A DNA stretch of 14,506 bases from Alphaproteobacteria bacterium (lineage in GTDB: Bacteria > Pseudomonadota > Alphaproteobacteria > Puniceispirillales > UBA1172). Below are positions 6,482 through 14,506 of this stretch, piece by piece. The notes under the pieces were generated by a model. That model had not been told where the DNA came from and made no database searches. It saw nothing but the letters and a program-made list of their open reading frames with translations. The stretch spans positions 1-14,506 of the forward strand of contig JALRFL010000212.1 of assembly GCA_023259875.1 (NCBI GenBank). Reading direction: 5' to 3'. A program made the position numbers and the translations under genes. Within the stretch, counting starts at the first letter, position 1; each line of letters opens with the position of its first letter.

Positions 6482-6499
6482 GTTGCCAAGGGTGGCAAC
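6482..6499 (+). repeat. Hairpin in the mraZ leader
   Basis: GTTGCCA (6482-6488) and TGGCAAC (6493-6499) form a perfect seven-base-pair stem with an AGGG loop, ending 13 bases before the AGGAAGG ribosome binding site of mraZ. No T-run follows, so it is not a terminator. The left part can also pair differently, as CTTGG (6473-6477) with CCAAG (6486-6490). Confidence 0.45.
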
Positions 6500-6526
6500 A
6501 AAGACAAGCATAGGAAGGGTGACGCC

Positions 6527-6997
6527 GTGGAATTGTTCACGTCGACATACGAAAACAAGATTGACCGAAAGGGACGGGTTTCTGTTCCGGCAAAGTTTCG
6601 CGCCATTCTTGAGCACCGCAATGAGCCGCTGATCCTGACGCGGTCATTGACCCATGCCTGTCTTGAAGGCATGTCATCCGAGCGCATGAATCAAATCGCT
6701 GACGCTATTGATGGCATGGATGCATTTTCAGAAGACGCCGAAATGTTGCAGATGATTATTGCGAGCGCGCAAGAGATGCGCCCTGATAGCGAAGGCCGGA
6801 TTGTGCTTCCTGAAGAATTCCTTGCCCACGCCAACATTGATGAGGGGGTTTTGTTTGCTGGTATCGGCCGATCCTTTCAGCTTTGGGACCCGGCCAGCTT
6901 TAAGGCGCGTGAAACCAAAAGTCGCGCCGCCGCGCGTGATGGGCAAATGCCCAAACTGATCCTGAAACCTCGCAACCCAACAGGAGCCGGGCAATGA
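6527..6997 (+). CDS. mraZ: MraZ transcriptional regulator
   Basis: MraZ is a ring-forming DNA-binding protein of the SpoVT/AbrB fold that controls the dcw cluster. The 156-residue product has the two expected half-repeats: DRKGRVSVPAKFR (13-25) and DSEGRIVLPEEF (87-98), each with the DxxGRxxxP core that contacts DNA. The start is the GTG at 6527, giving MELFTSTYENK, the usual MraZ N-terminus, preceded at a good distance by AGGAAGG (6513-6519). An in-frame ATG at 6434 would add 31 unrelated residues and begin inside the operator boxes, so it is rejected. The stop overlaps the rsmH start by four bases (ATGA). Likely autoregulated through the CCCA/TGGG array just upstream. The family call is secure. 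Confidence 0.96.
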   Translation: MELFTSTYENKIDRKGRVSVPAKFRAILEHRNEPLILTRSLTHACLEGMSSERMNQIADAIDGMDAFSEDAEMLQMIIASAQEMRPDSEGRIVLPEEFLAHANIDEGVLFAGIGRSFQLWDPASFKARETKSRAAARDGQMPKLILKPRNPTGAGQ

Positions 6998-7950
6998 TCC
7001 CCCATCCAGAACATCACCCGGTTCTGGTAGTTGAAGTCGTAGAAGCCTTGTCACCAAAATCTGGTGCTGTGTATCTTGACGCAACCTTTGGTCGTGGCGG
7101 TTACAGCCGCGCCATTCTGGACGCTGCCCCTTGTCAAGTTGTTGCCATTGATCGTGATCCCGATGCGATCAGCGCCGGACAAGATATGATATCGGAATAT
7201 CAAGGTCGCCTCACTTTGATGGAAGGCCGGTTTTCTGATCTTAAGGATATTCTCCACCAATTAACACTTCCCGCGGTTGACGGCATTGTCTTTGACTTTG
7301 GGGTCTCCTCCCCCCAATTAGACCAAGCTGACCGCGGTTTTTCTTTCAAACAAGACGGGCCTCTGGATATGCGGATGGAGAAATCTGGCATCAGTGCCGA
7401 AGATTTCATTAACTCTGCCGCCGAAAAAGACATTGCAGATGTGCTGTGGCGGTTTGGTGAAGAACGCGCCTCACGCCGCATTGCCCGCGCGATCATCCGA
7501 TCCCGTGAAGAAACCCCGATCCGCACCACTTTTGAATTGGCGCGTCTCATTCGTGGGGTTTTGCCGCGCCCGAAACCTGGTCAAATTGACCCTGCCACGC
7601 GGAGCTTTCAAGCCATCCGTATTCATATCAATGATGAGTTGGCGGAAATTGACGCCGCGCTTCCTGCCGCACTTGCCAGTCTTCGTGCTCATGGACGCCT
7701 TGCGGTCGTTGCCTTTCATTCCCTTGAAGACCGTTTGGTGAAAACCTTTATGATGAATGAGGCAGGAAAAGCTCCGCGGCCATCACGGCATTTGCCTGAT
7801 CTGCCTGAACATCCGCCACGGCTGGAATTGATCACGCGCAAACCTATCACGGCCACAGAACGCGAAATGGAAATCAATCCACGATCACGCTCTGCCCGGC
7901 TTCGCGTGGCTCAGCGTACCGACGCGCCTTTATGGGATGAGGTGGCGTAA
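6994..7950 (+). CDS. rsmH: 16S rRNA (cytosine-1402-N4)-methyltransferase RsmH (MraW)
   Basis: RsmH methylates N4 of C1402 in the decoding centre of 16S rRNA, using S-adenosylmethionine. The 318-residue protein starts HPEHHPVLVVEVVEAL and shows the cofactor-binding loop DATFGRGGYSR (29-39), the acidic AIDRDPDA (51-58), VFDFGVSSPQLDQADRGFSF (about 99-118, the family's strongest motif), ATRSFQAIRI (201-210) and FHSLEDR (241-247). Length is normal. The start overlaps the mraZ stop by four bases (ATGA) and the stop shares a base with the ftsL start (TAATG), so the three genes are translationally coupled. Position right after mraZ is the standard dcw order. Confidence 0.97.
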   Translation: MIPHPEHHPVLVVEVVEALSPKSGAVYLDATFGRGGYSRAILDAAPCQVVAIDRDPDAISAGQDMISEYQGRLTLMEGRFSDLKDILHQLTLPAVDGIVFDFGVSSPQLDQADRGFSFKQDGPLDMRMEKSGISAEDFINSAAEKDIADVLWRFGEERASRRIARAIIRSREETPIRTTFELARLIRGVLPRPKPGQIDPATRSFQAIRIHINDELAEIDAALPAALASLRAHGRLAVVAFHSLEDRLVKTFMMNEAGKAPRPSRHLPDLPEHPPRLELITRKPITATEREMEINPRSRSARLRVAQRTDAPLWDEVA

Positions 7951-8291
7951 TGATTGTTTTCTCCGCACGCACATCCTTTGTTCTGACGCTGATCACGGTG
8001 ATCTTAGGCGTTTGCGTGTATTTGGTCGGTATTCAGCAAGATATCCGGCAAAAGGAATTGGCGCGCTTAACCGCTGAGATTCAATCCACCCAAGACAGCA
8101 TCATGGTGTTGCAATCTGATTGGGCGTATTTGTCTCGCCCTGACCGAATTTTGCACCTCTCGCAACGGCTGTTGGATTTAGAGCCTTTGGCGAAGCATCA
8201 AATTATTCCGGCAGATAAATTGGACAGCATCACCACCCCTGATGCTGACACTGCCATCACCGAAGCTAACCTGATCTGGAGAATTGAATGA
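7950..8291 (+). CDS. ftsL: Cell division protein FtsL (alphaproteobacterial type)
   Basis: FtsL is a small bitopic membrane protein that forms a complex with FtsB and FtsQ and passes the activation signal to the septal FtsW-FtsI synthase. This 113-residue product has a short cytoplasmic start, one membrane helix (about residues 8-28), a coiled-coil stretch with heptad-like hydrophobics (about 29-58), and the QSDWAYLSRPDRI block (55-67) that is characteristic of alphaproteobacterial FtsL. The C-terminal tail is polar. Sequence conservation in FtsL is low, so the call rests on topology, that block, and its place between rsmH and ftsI. Its ATG shares a base with the rsmH stop and its own stop overlaps the ftsI start by four bases (ATGA). 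Confidence 0.9.
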   Translation: MIVFSARTSFVLTLITVILGVCVYLVGIQQDIRQKELARLTAEIQSTQDSIMVLQSDWAYLSRPDRILHLSQRLLDLEPLAKHQIIPADKLDSITTPDADTAITEANLIWRIE

Positions 8292-9991
8292 GCATTTTAT
8301 CGCGTTTCATTCGTCTGGTTCGTGATATGCCAGCCGCAGAAGCTCGGCGTGTTGCCGCAAATCGGCTAGGGTTTGTCCGCTTGGTCGCGGCGGCCTGTTT
8401 TTTGGCCGTTGGGGCAAGGGTTCTGATCCTTGCCGCCGATGTAAATGCCGAGGCAAAATTTTACACCCCAACTTTTGAACAGGTGATCCGTGGAAATATT
8501 CAGGATCGCAACGGGCAGATGATGGCGACCACCTTGCCAGCATTTGAGCTTTACGCCAATCCGAGAGAAATTCTTGATCCCTACGAAGCCGCGGCGGCGC
8601 TGTCCAGTGTGCTGACGGATATGAGCGAAGAACAAATCTTTTCGCGCTTGACCCGAAAATCAAGCTATTCGGAATTGGCGTGGCGGCTCTCCCCCAAAAA
8701 ATATGCTGATGTGCTTCGTCTTGGTATTGCTGGCATTCATGGCCGCCGCAAGTTGGTACGGGTTTATCCTAACGCTGAGGCGGCAGCGCATCTGTTGGGC
8801 GGCGTTGATAAAGACGGTAAGGGCATTGCCGGCATTGAATACAGCAAAAATGAAGACTTAGCGGCTGGCAAAGATTTAACCTTATCTATTGATCTCAATA
8901 TTCAGGCCATTCTGCGCCAAGAGCTTAGCGCCCAAATCGATTTGTTTGAGGCCATTGGCGGCGCCGGTATTGTCCAAGACATTGAAACCGGTGAGATCAT
9001 CGCCATGGTCTCATTGCCAGATTTTGACGCAAACCATTTCCGTCATGCCTCTGACAATCAACGCTTTAATCGCGCTGCTACCGGTGTTTATGAACTTGGC
9101 TCAACTTTCAAAATCTTTAACACCGCCATCGCTTTAGAAAGTGGTCAGTTTCAGGCCTCTGATGTGATTGATGTGGTCTCACCGCTTCGGGTCGGGCGGT
9201 TTTCTATTCGGGACTATCATCCTGAAAAAACGCCATTGAATGTGGCTGAAGTGCTGATTGTTTCCTCTAATAAGGGGTCTGCTCGCATCGCTGATCGGCT
9301 TGGCGCAGAGATGCAGAAAGAATATTTTGAACAGATGGGCTTTTTCAAAGCCGCGCCATTGGAAATTCCTGAAATTGGCGCTCCGCTTATTCCTTCACGC
9401 TGGGGGCGGGCAGAAATTATGACCATGTCCTATGGCCACGGCATTTCTGTAACCCCTGTTCATTTAACCAGCGCGGTTGCCACCACCGTAGGCTCAGGGA
9501 TGGTCATTTCCCCTACCCTGATTAAGCGGACAACGCCAAATGATTTTGATGTTCAGTTGTTCTCGCCTGATACCTCGGCGCAAATCCGCGCGATGATGCG
9601 CCGCGTGGTCAGCCATCCTCGCGGCACAGCGAACTTTGCTGATATTGATGGGTATGCGGTAGCTGGCAAGACTGGCACCTCTGAGAAAACCAGCGGAAAC
9701 GGCTATAACAAAAAGGCCAATATCACCAGTTTTGTGTCTGTGTTTCCAGCGCATGATCCCAAATATGTTGTTTTTGCCATGATTGATGAGCCGAAACCCC
9801 AAAAGCATAGCTTCTATTATGCAACCGCAGGCTGGGTGGCGGCTCCGGTTGGTGGCCGTATCATTGAACGCATTGCCCCTATGCTAGGTGTTCATCCTGT
9901 TGACGAAAATTCGCCCGAAATCCGCCGGAGTCTGATGCTTGAATTGCCGGAACTCAACAAAGAGGAAGAAGCCAAGCATGTATCTTTCTGA
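8288..9991 (+). CDS. ftsI: Septal peptidoglycan transpeptidase FtsI (PBP3)
   Basis: FtsI is the class B penicillin-binding protein that crosslinks peptidoglycan at the division septum. The 567-residue product has a cytoplasmic N-terminus, a membrane anchor at about 29-50, a dimerisation/pedestal domain (about 60-215; RGNIQDRNGQMMA at 68-80 is typical) and a C-terminal transpeptidase domain. All three active-site motifs are intact: STFK with nucleophile Ser272 (272-275), SSN (326-328), and KTG (461-463) followed by TSEK. Length is close to other alphaproteobacterial FtsI proteins. The start overlaps the ftsL stop by four bases; the C-terminal codons overlap the murE start by 14 bases and include its ribosome binding site. 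It is the target of beta-lactams that cause filamentation. Confidence 0.97.
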   Translation: MSILSRFIRLVRDMPAAEARRVAANRLGFVRLVAAACFLAVGARVLILAADVNAEAKFYTPTFEQVIRGNIQDRNGQMMATTLPAFELYANPREILDPYEAAAALSSVLTDMSEEQIFSRLTRKSSYSELAWRLSPKKYADVLRLGIAGIHGRRKLVRVYPNAEAAAHLLGGVDKDGKGIAGIEYSKNEDLAAGKDLTLSIDLNIQAILRQELSAQIDLFEAIGGAGIVQDIETGEIIAMVSLPDFDANHFRHASDNQRFNRAATGVYELGSTFKIFNTAIALESGQFQASDVIDVVSPLRVGRFSIRDYHPEKTPLNVAEVLIVSSNKGSARIADRLGAEMQKEYFEQMGFFKAAPLEIPEIGAPLIPSRWGRAEIMTMSYGHGISVTPVHLTSAVATTVGSGMVISPTLIKRTTPNDFDVQLFSPDTSAQIRAMMRRVVSHPRGTANFADIDGYAVAGKTGTSEKTSGNGYNKKANITSFVSVFPAHDPKYVVFAMIDEPKPQKHSFYYATAGWVAAPVGGRIIERIAPMLGVHPVDENSPEIRRSLMLELPELNKEEEAKHVSF

Positions 9992-11429
9992 TGTGATCAG
10001 ATCGCCGACACCCCTCCACGCCGATCCGGTGATTAGCGGCGTCAGCCATGACACGCGAAAAATTGAGCCCGGCCATGTCTTTGTGGCTATTTCCGGCACA
10101 AAAGACGATGGCAACCGTTACATTGATGAGGCTATCGCAAAAGGCGCGGTGGCGATTGTCACCGATCAGGATATTCCAAACACCTCTGTGCCTGTGATCA
10201 AAGTCAAAGACAGCCGCGCCAGTCTTGCGCTGATGGCAGGACAGCTTTATCGCTCAAAGCCTAATCTGATTGCCGCCATCACCGGCACAAATGGGAAAAC
10301 TTCCGTTGCGGAGTTTCTGCGCCAAATCTGGCAGCGCATGGGCTGGCAGGCAGGAAGCATTGGCACGCTTGGCATTCGCGCAGGAAGCATGGAAGCGCCA
10401 ATTTCCCTGACCACACCTGATGCCTTGATGTTGCACCAAACTTTGAGCGACTTGAACAAGCAACATATCACCCATGTCGTTATGGAGGCCTCAAGCCATG
10501 GCATTGAACAACATCGGTTGACGGGTCTTCCTGTGGCGGTAGCAGGGTTTACCAATTTAACCCGTGACCATCTGGATCATCACAAAACGATTGATGCGTA
10601 TTATGCTGCTAAATTGCGCTTATTTAGTGATATTCTGGTTGATGGCGGCACCGCCGTGATCAATATCGACAGCGATTATGGCAAAGATATCGTCAATCAC
10701 ATAGCCTCTCGGCAGATACGCATCATCACGGTTGGTCATAGCCATGATGCTGATTTCTATATCAGCTCTGTTGAGAACCTGCCTTGGGGACAATTGGTCA
10801 ATGTCACCGTTGGCGCGGCAAATTTCAAAGTGCCTCTTGCGCTGTTGGGAGCATTTCAAGGGGATAACGCTATCATGGCGGCCGCAATGGCGCATGCGTC
10901 AGGGCTTGAGGTCAGCCATGCTCTGTTGTCTTTGCCTTATGTGACGGCGGCGAATGGACGGATGCATAGCATCATGATGTCCAACAGCACCGCCCGGGTG
11001 GTGGTGGATTATGCTCATACCCCGGACGCGCTTGAAAATGCCCTCACCACCTTAAAACCCGTGGCCACCCGGCTTGGGGTCGTGTTTGGCTGTGGCGGTG
11101 AACGCGATAAAGGCAAACGCGCCGAAATGGGGGCTATTGCCGCCAACATTGCAGATATGGTGATTGTCACCAACGATAATCCACGCCGTGAAGACCCTGC
11201 GCATATTCGTCAAGAGATTATGGCCGCGTGCCCGAAGGCAGAGAATATTAGTGACAGAGCCAAGGCCATTGCCCAAGGCATGGCATGGCTGAAAGATGGT
11301 GATATCCTGCTAATCGCTGGCAAAGGGCATGAAGACCATCAGCTTATTGGTGACGAAACCCTGCCCTTTAGTGACGAAGGCACGGTTCGCGCCATCCTGC
11401 GCGCTCAAATGGTAGGAGGCCAGCCATGA
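9978..11429 (+). CDS. murE: UDP-MurNAc-L-Ala-D-Glu:meso-DAP ligase MurE
   Basis: MurE adds the third residue to the peptidoglycan stem peptide in the cytoplasm. The 483-residue protein has the ATP loop ITGTNGKTS (101-109), the substrate-binding region TTPDAL (145-150), EASSHG (170-175), FTNLTRDHLDHH (191-202), the likely carbamylated Lys212 (YYAAKLRLF) and DYAHTPDALE (344-353). DNPR at 400-403 marks specificity for meso-diaminopimelate rather than lysine. The usual PGRME segment reads NGRMH here (326-330), a small oddity. I chose the ATG at 9978 because AGAGGAAG lies about ten bases upstream; an in-frame TTG at 9939 would add 13 charged residues and lacks this support. The gene thus overlaps ftsI by 14 bases, and its stop overlaps murF by four (ATGA). 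Confidence 0.96.
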   Translation: MYLSDVIRSPTPLHADPVISGVSHDTRKIEPGHVFVAISGTKDDGNRYIDEAIAKGAVAIVTDQDIPNTSVPVIKVKDSRASLALMAGQLYRSKPNLIAAITGTNGKTSVAEFLRQIWQRMGWQAGSIGTLGIRAGSMEAPISLTTPDALMLHQTLSDLNKQHITHVVMEASSHGIEQHRLTGLPVAVAGFTNLTRDHLDHHKTIDAYYAAKLRLFSDILVDGGTAVINIDSDYGKDIVNHIASRQIRIITVGHSHDADFYISSVENLPWGQLVNVTVGAANFKVPLALLGAFQGDNAIMAAAMAHASGLEVSHALLSLPYVTAANGRMHSIMMSNSTARVVVDYAHTPDALENALTTLKPVATRLGVVFGCGGERDKGKRAEMGAIAANIADMVIVTNDNPRREDPAHIRQEIMAACPKAENISDRAKAIAQGMAWLKDGDILLIAGKGHEDHQLIGDETLPFSDEGTVRAILRAQMVGGQP

Positions 11430-12874
11430 TATGGACGGCATCAGAGTTCCTATCAGCGGTAAATGGTGTCGCCCATAGCCATCATCAGGATATCGCGATA
11501 ACCGGTCTTGCCATTGACAGCCGCCAAGTCAAACCGGGGGATGCGTTTATCGCTATTAAAGGCGAGAGACATGATGGGCATGATTTTATCCCTAGCGCGA
11601 TCGCAAATGGGGCATCGGTTGTCCTGATGTCCGCCCATACCGATTTGGCCGACCCTCGTCTTGCTGATCAAGCGCTTTGTATTCAGGTTGATGACCCCAT
11701 GAAAGGGCTAGAACGCCTTGCAGTTGCGGCGCGTGATCGGCATCAAGGCACGCGTATCGCCATCACAGGAAGCGTTGGCAAGACTGGCACGCGGATGCTG
11801 GTGGCGAAAGCCCTTTCTGCCTATGGCAAGACCCATTTCAGCGAAGGCAATTTGAACAATCATATCGGCAACCCATTAAGTCTGGCACGGATGCCCAAAG
11901 ACACAGCGTTTGGTGTGTTTGAGGCCGGCATGAACCATAAAGGTGAGCTGACCGCCTTAAGCCAGTTTATTGCCCCGCATATCGCTATCGTCACACAGAT
12001 CGCTGATAGCCATAGCAGCAATTTCCCAAATCTTGAGGCGATTGCGCTTGCCAAAGCTGAGATTTTTGACGGGCTAGCAAATCAAAGCCAACGCATGGCT
12101 ATTGTTAATGCAGATGATCCTTTTGCCCCATTATTGGAACAAAAGGCGCGCGCAGCAGGCGCAGAGCGCGTGGTGCGTTTTGGCTATTCTGATACCGCAG
12201 AACATCAAATCCTGTCGGTGAGACGCCGACAAGACGGGCTTGATATTGAGGCAAATATCCGCGGCGACGCCCATCGCTTTACCCTTGGCATGATGGCGCC
12301 TCATTGGGCAAAAGCGGCGATCATCGCACTAAGTGTTGTTGATGCGCTTGGTCTGCCATTAGAGCCGGCTAAGGCCGAATTGGCAAAAGCTCGCGACCTG
12401 CCGGGGCGCGGCGCACGAAGCGTTATGCGCCTGAAAAAAGGCCAATCGGACATTAAAGTCACCATCATTGATGACAGTTATAATGCGGGCCCGGCGTCAA
12501 TGATTAGCGCCTTAACCAGTCTTGGCAGTGATCCGGCCAAAGGCCGCCGCGTTGCCATTCTGGGGGATATGCTCGAACTTGATGACGCCGCCAATAAACA
12601 CGCTAGCCTAGCTAAAACCGTTGAAGCATCAGGAATTTCCCACCTCATTACCGTGGGGGAAATGATGCAGCATCTCAACGCCGCCATGACTGAATCTTCT
12701 CTTCGTTGTGATCACGCCGCCAATGCCAAAGCTGCGTTTGCGCTTGTGCTGTCCGTGCTTGAAGATGGCGATGTTGTCTTGATCAAAGGATCAAACGGGA
12801 TGCGACTGGCTGAACTGGTTCGCAACCTTTCTTCTGCCATGCCCCACCCTAATGGAGATAGCCATGCTGCCTGA
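11426..12874 (+). CDS. murF: UDP-MurNAc-tripeptide:D-Ala-D-Ala ligase MurF
   Basis: MurF attaches D-Ala-D-Ala to the stem tripeptide, completing the soluble UDP-MurNAc-pentapeptide. The 482-residue product shows the N-terminal substrate domain with ITGLAIDSRQVKPGDAFIAIKGERHDGHDF (about 25-54; key part DSRQVKPGDAF), the ATP loop ITGSVGKTGT (113-122), NLNNHIGNPLS (about 142-152), FEAGMNHKGE, and in the last domain DDSYNAGP and ILGDMLEL. These place it as MurF rather than MurE or MurC. The residue after GKT is Gly where Ser or Thr is common. The start overlaps the murE stop by four bases; the last 11 bases overlap the start of mraY and the ribosome binding site for mraY lies within murF. Confidence 0.96.
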   Translation: MIWTASEFLSAVNGVAHSHHQDIAITGLAIDSRQVKPGDAFIAIKGERHDGHDFIPSAIANGASVVLMSAHTDLADPRLADQALCIQVDDPMKGLERLAVAARDRHQGTRIAITGSVGKTGTRMLVAKALSAYGKTHFSEGNLNNHIGNPLSLARMPKDTAFGVFEAGMNHKGELTALSQFIAPHIAIVTQIADSHSSNFPNLEAIALAKAEIFDGLANQSQRMAIVNADDPFAPLLEQKARAAGAERVVRFGYSDTAEHQILSVRRRQDGLDIEANIRGDAHRFTLGMMAPHWAKAAIIALSVVDALGLPLEPAKAELAKARDLPGRGARSVMRLKKGQSDIKVTIIDDSYNAGPASMISALTSLGSDPAKGRRVAILGDMLELDDAANKHASLAKTVEASGISHLITVGEMMQHLNAAMTESSLRCDHAANAKAAFALVLSVLEDGDVVLIKGSNGMRLAELVRNLSSAMPHPNGDSHAA

Positions 12875-13952
12875 TCTGCTTGTTCCATTGGCTGGTGACT
12901 TTCAGCCCTTTAACCTGTTCCGCTATATCACCTTTAGAACTGGCGGGGCGCTAATGACAGCCTTGCTGATCTCATTCCTGTTTGGCGGCCAGATGATCCG
13001 CTGGCTTAAATCCATGCAAGGGGAAGGCCAGCCAATCCGTGATGATGGCCCAGAAAGCCATATCATTTCAAAAAAGGGCACCCCTACCATGGGTGGACTG
13101 TTGATCTTGATCGCGTTTGGGGTCGCATCCCTTTTATGGATCCCTATGGGCAGTGTCTATCTCTGGCCTGTGCTGTTTGTCGCCATCGGTTATGGCATGA
13201 TTGGGTTTTCTGATGACTATCTTAAGATTCGCCGCCGCAATTCCAAAGGGATACCGGGGCGTGTGAAACTGGCAGGGCAGATTGCCATCGCCTTTATTGC
13301 CACGCTTTATCTGGTGGAAGTCACCCCCGATTATCTGCGCTATTCCGTGGCGGTGCCGTCCTTTAAGGATGTGCTGATTCCGCTTGGGGTGTTTTATGTG
13401 CCTTTTGCGATTTTTGTCATGGTGGCGTCGTCTAACGCGGTTAATCTGACCGATGGGTTGGACGGGCTTGCGATTGGGCCTGTGATTATCTGCGCGTTAT
13501 CCTTTGCCCTGATTGCCTATTTGGTTGGTAACGCCGTCTTTACTGATTATCTGCAGCTTCATTATGTTCCGGGGACAGGTGAATTGACGGTGATGTGCGG
13601 CGCGCTCATAGGCGCTGGCCTTGGGTTCCTCTGGTATAACGCGCCCCCTGCCAGTGTGTTTATGGGTGACACGGGGTCATTATCCCTTGGGGGATGTTTG
13701 GGGGCAATGTCTGTTGCCACAAGGCATGAATTGGTGCTGGGCATTATTGGCGGCTTATTTGTGCTTGAGACCCTCTCTGTGATTGTCCAGGTGGCTTCCT
13801 TCAAATTAACAGGCAAGCGCGTCTTTGCCATGGCACCTCTGCACCATCATTTTGAAAAGAAAGGCTGGTCTGAGCCAACCATCGTTATCCGTTTCTGGAT
13901 CATTTCTATCATCCTTGCCCTAATCGGGCTTGCTACCTTGAAGTTGAGATAG
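12864..13952 (+). CDS. mraY: Phospho-MurNAc-pentapeptide transferase MraY
   Basis: MraY is the integral membrane enzyme that moves phospho-MurNAc-pentapeptide onto undecaprenyl phosphate, forming lipid I. The 362-residue product aligns by eye along its whole length with E. coli MraY (360 residues), with about ten membrane segments. Conserved blocks: RDDGPESH (59-66), KKGTPTMGG (70-78), the double Asp117-Asp118 in GFSDDYLK, NLTDGLDGLA (194-203), Asp269 in FMGDTGSL, and HHHFEKKGW (327-335). All catalytic acidic residues and the histidine triplet are present. The start at 12864 is chosen over an in-frame ATG at 12852 because GGAGA (12854-12858) sits five bases upstream; the longer form would lose its ribosome binding site. 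The gene overlaps murF by 11 bases and ends three bases before murD. Confidence 0.97.
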   Translation: MLPDLLVPLAGDFQPFNLFRYITFRTGGALMTALLISFLFGGQMIRWLKSMQGEGQPIRDDGPESHIISKKGTPTMGGLLILIAFGVASLLWIPMGSVYLWPVLFVAIGYGMIGFSDDYLKIRRRNSKGIPGRVKLAGQIAIAFIATLYLVEVTPDYLRYSVAVPSFKDVLIPLGVFYVPFAIFVMVASSNAVNLTDGLDGLAIGPVIICALSFALIAYLVGNAVFTDYLQLHYVPGTGELTVMCGALIGAGLGFLWYNAPPASVFMGDTGSLSLGGCLGAMSVATRHELVLGIIGGLFVLETLSVIVQVASFKLTGKRVFAMAPLHHHFEKKGWSEPTIVIRFWIISIILALIGLATLKLR

Positions 13953-13955
13953 GCC

Positions 13956-14506
13956 ATGATCATTCCGCACCAGATGAAAGGAAAAACTGTCGCTATTCTG
14001 GGGCTTGGCCGCTCTGGCATGGGGGCGTGTCATGCCTTGCTGGCGGCTGGGGCAAAATGCTTTATCCATGATGATCATGTCATTCCTGATCACACACCCA
14101 AAGGAGCAAGTGTGACGCCGCCGGATGCATGGCCATGGGCGGAACTTGATGCGCTGGTGATCAGCCCCGGCATCCCGACCACTTATCCTAAACCGCATCT
14201 TGCCGCTAGCATGGCAAAGGCAAATGGCGTCCCTATCATGAGTGATATCACGCTGATGAGCGAGGCAGGGGTTAAAGCAAAAATTATCGGCATCACAGGC
14301 ACTAATGGCAAATCTACCACCACCAGTCTGGTGACGCATCTGTTGAAGCGGTTGGGGGTGTCAGCACAATCAGGCGGCAATATTGGTACTGCGGTCATGG
14401 CGCTTGATGACCCCGGTCCTGATGGCGTTATAGTGCTAGAGTTATCATCCTATCAGCTTGATATTTCCCCGAGATTAACCCTTGACGCCGCCGCCGTGTT
14501 GAATAT
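13956..14506 (+). CDS. murD: UDP-MurNAc-L-Ala:D-Glu ligase MurD (5' part, runs off window)
   Basis: MurD adds D-glutamate to UDP-MurNAc-L-Ala. Only the first 183 codons are in the window. They show the N-terminal nucleotide-like domain with VAILGLGRSGMGA (12-24) and VISPGIP (68-74), then the ATP loop GITGTNGKSTT (112-122, Lys119) and the MurD-specific SGGNIGTA (139-146) and LELSSYQLD (161-169). There is no frameshift in the visible part. The ATG at 13956 begins three bases after the mraY stop, with GAGATAGG just upstream; a later ATG at 13974, before the conserved KGKTVAILG, has no ribosome binding site. Gene order mraY-murD is the usual one; ftsW and murG would be expected next. Confidence 0.96.
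   Translation, partial: MIIPHQMKGKTVAILGLGRSGMGACHALLAAGAKCFIHDDHVIPDHTPKGASVTPPDAWPWAELDALVISPGIPTTYPKPHLAASMAKANGVPIMSDITLMSEAGVKAKIIGITGTNGKSTTTSLVTHLLKRLGVSAQSGGNIGTAVMALDDPGPDGVIVLELSSYQLDISPRLTLDAAAVLN

Noticed and set aside
6434..6526. Upstream ATG extension of mraZ
   Set aside because: The extra residues are unrelated to MraZ, the ATG lies within the operator boxes, and the GTG at 6527 has a good ribosome binding site.

Overview
This window looks like a chromosomal segment of a free-living alphaproteobacterium of moderate GC content. The gene families, the meso-diaminopimelate type MurE, the alphaproteobacterial style of FtsL and the DnaJ/TerB protein all fit. A marine lineage such as SAR116 is my guess from overall feel and cannot be proven from the sequence alone. 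Almost all of the window is conserved housekeeping DNA. I see no insertion sequence, phage gene, tRNA, CRISPR array or toxin-antitoxin pair.

Region 1 (1-2297, minus strand) is a tight five-gene run, read from right to left: a PlsC-type acyltransferase, a DUF2237 protein, a 63-residue unknown protein, a small single-span membrane protein, and a TauE/SafE-family permease cut by the window edge. The last three genes join through stop/start overlaps of the TGATG kind, so they are probably translated from one message. The two small proteins are the least understood part of the window.

Region 2 (2345-5705) has a divergent gene for a 117-residue conserved hypothetical protein, a convergent tusA-like gene, and a plus-strand pair: a DjlA-like membrane co-chaperone followed three bases later by an ABC-F ATPase of the Uup type.

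Region 3 (5717-6526) is non-coding in the protein sense. It holds the RNase P RNA gene with a clear sigma-70 promoter, then about 400 bases of leader before the division cluster. The leader contains a bulged hairpin, an AT-rich stretch, five CCCA (TGGG on the other strand) repeats at ten-base phasing that look like MraZ operator boxes, and a hairpin just before the mraZ ribosome binding site.

Region 4 (6527-14506, plus strand) is the dcw (division and cell wall) cluster: mraZ, rsmH, ftsL, ftsI, murE, murF, mraY and the start of murD. Consecutive genes overlap or are separated by at most three bases. Together they make the cytoplasmic and lipid-linked peptidoglycan precursors (MurE, MurF, MraY, MurD), the septal transpeptidase (FtsI), a divisome linker (FtsL), a ribosome methyltransferase (RsmH) and the cluster's own regulator (MraZ). 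No wholly new system is evident; the best leads are the MraZ operator architecture and the small-gene cluster next to the TauE permease.
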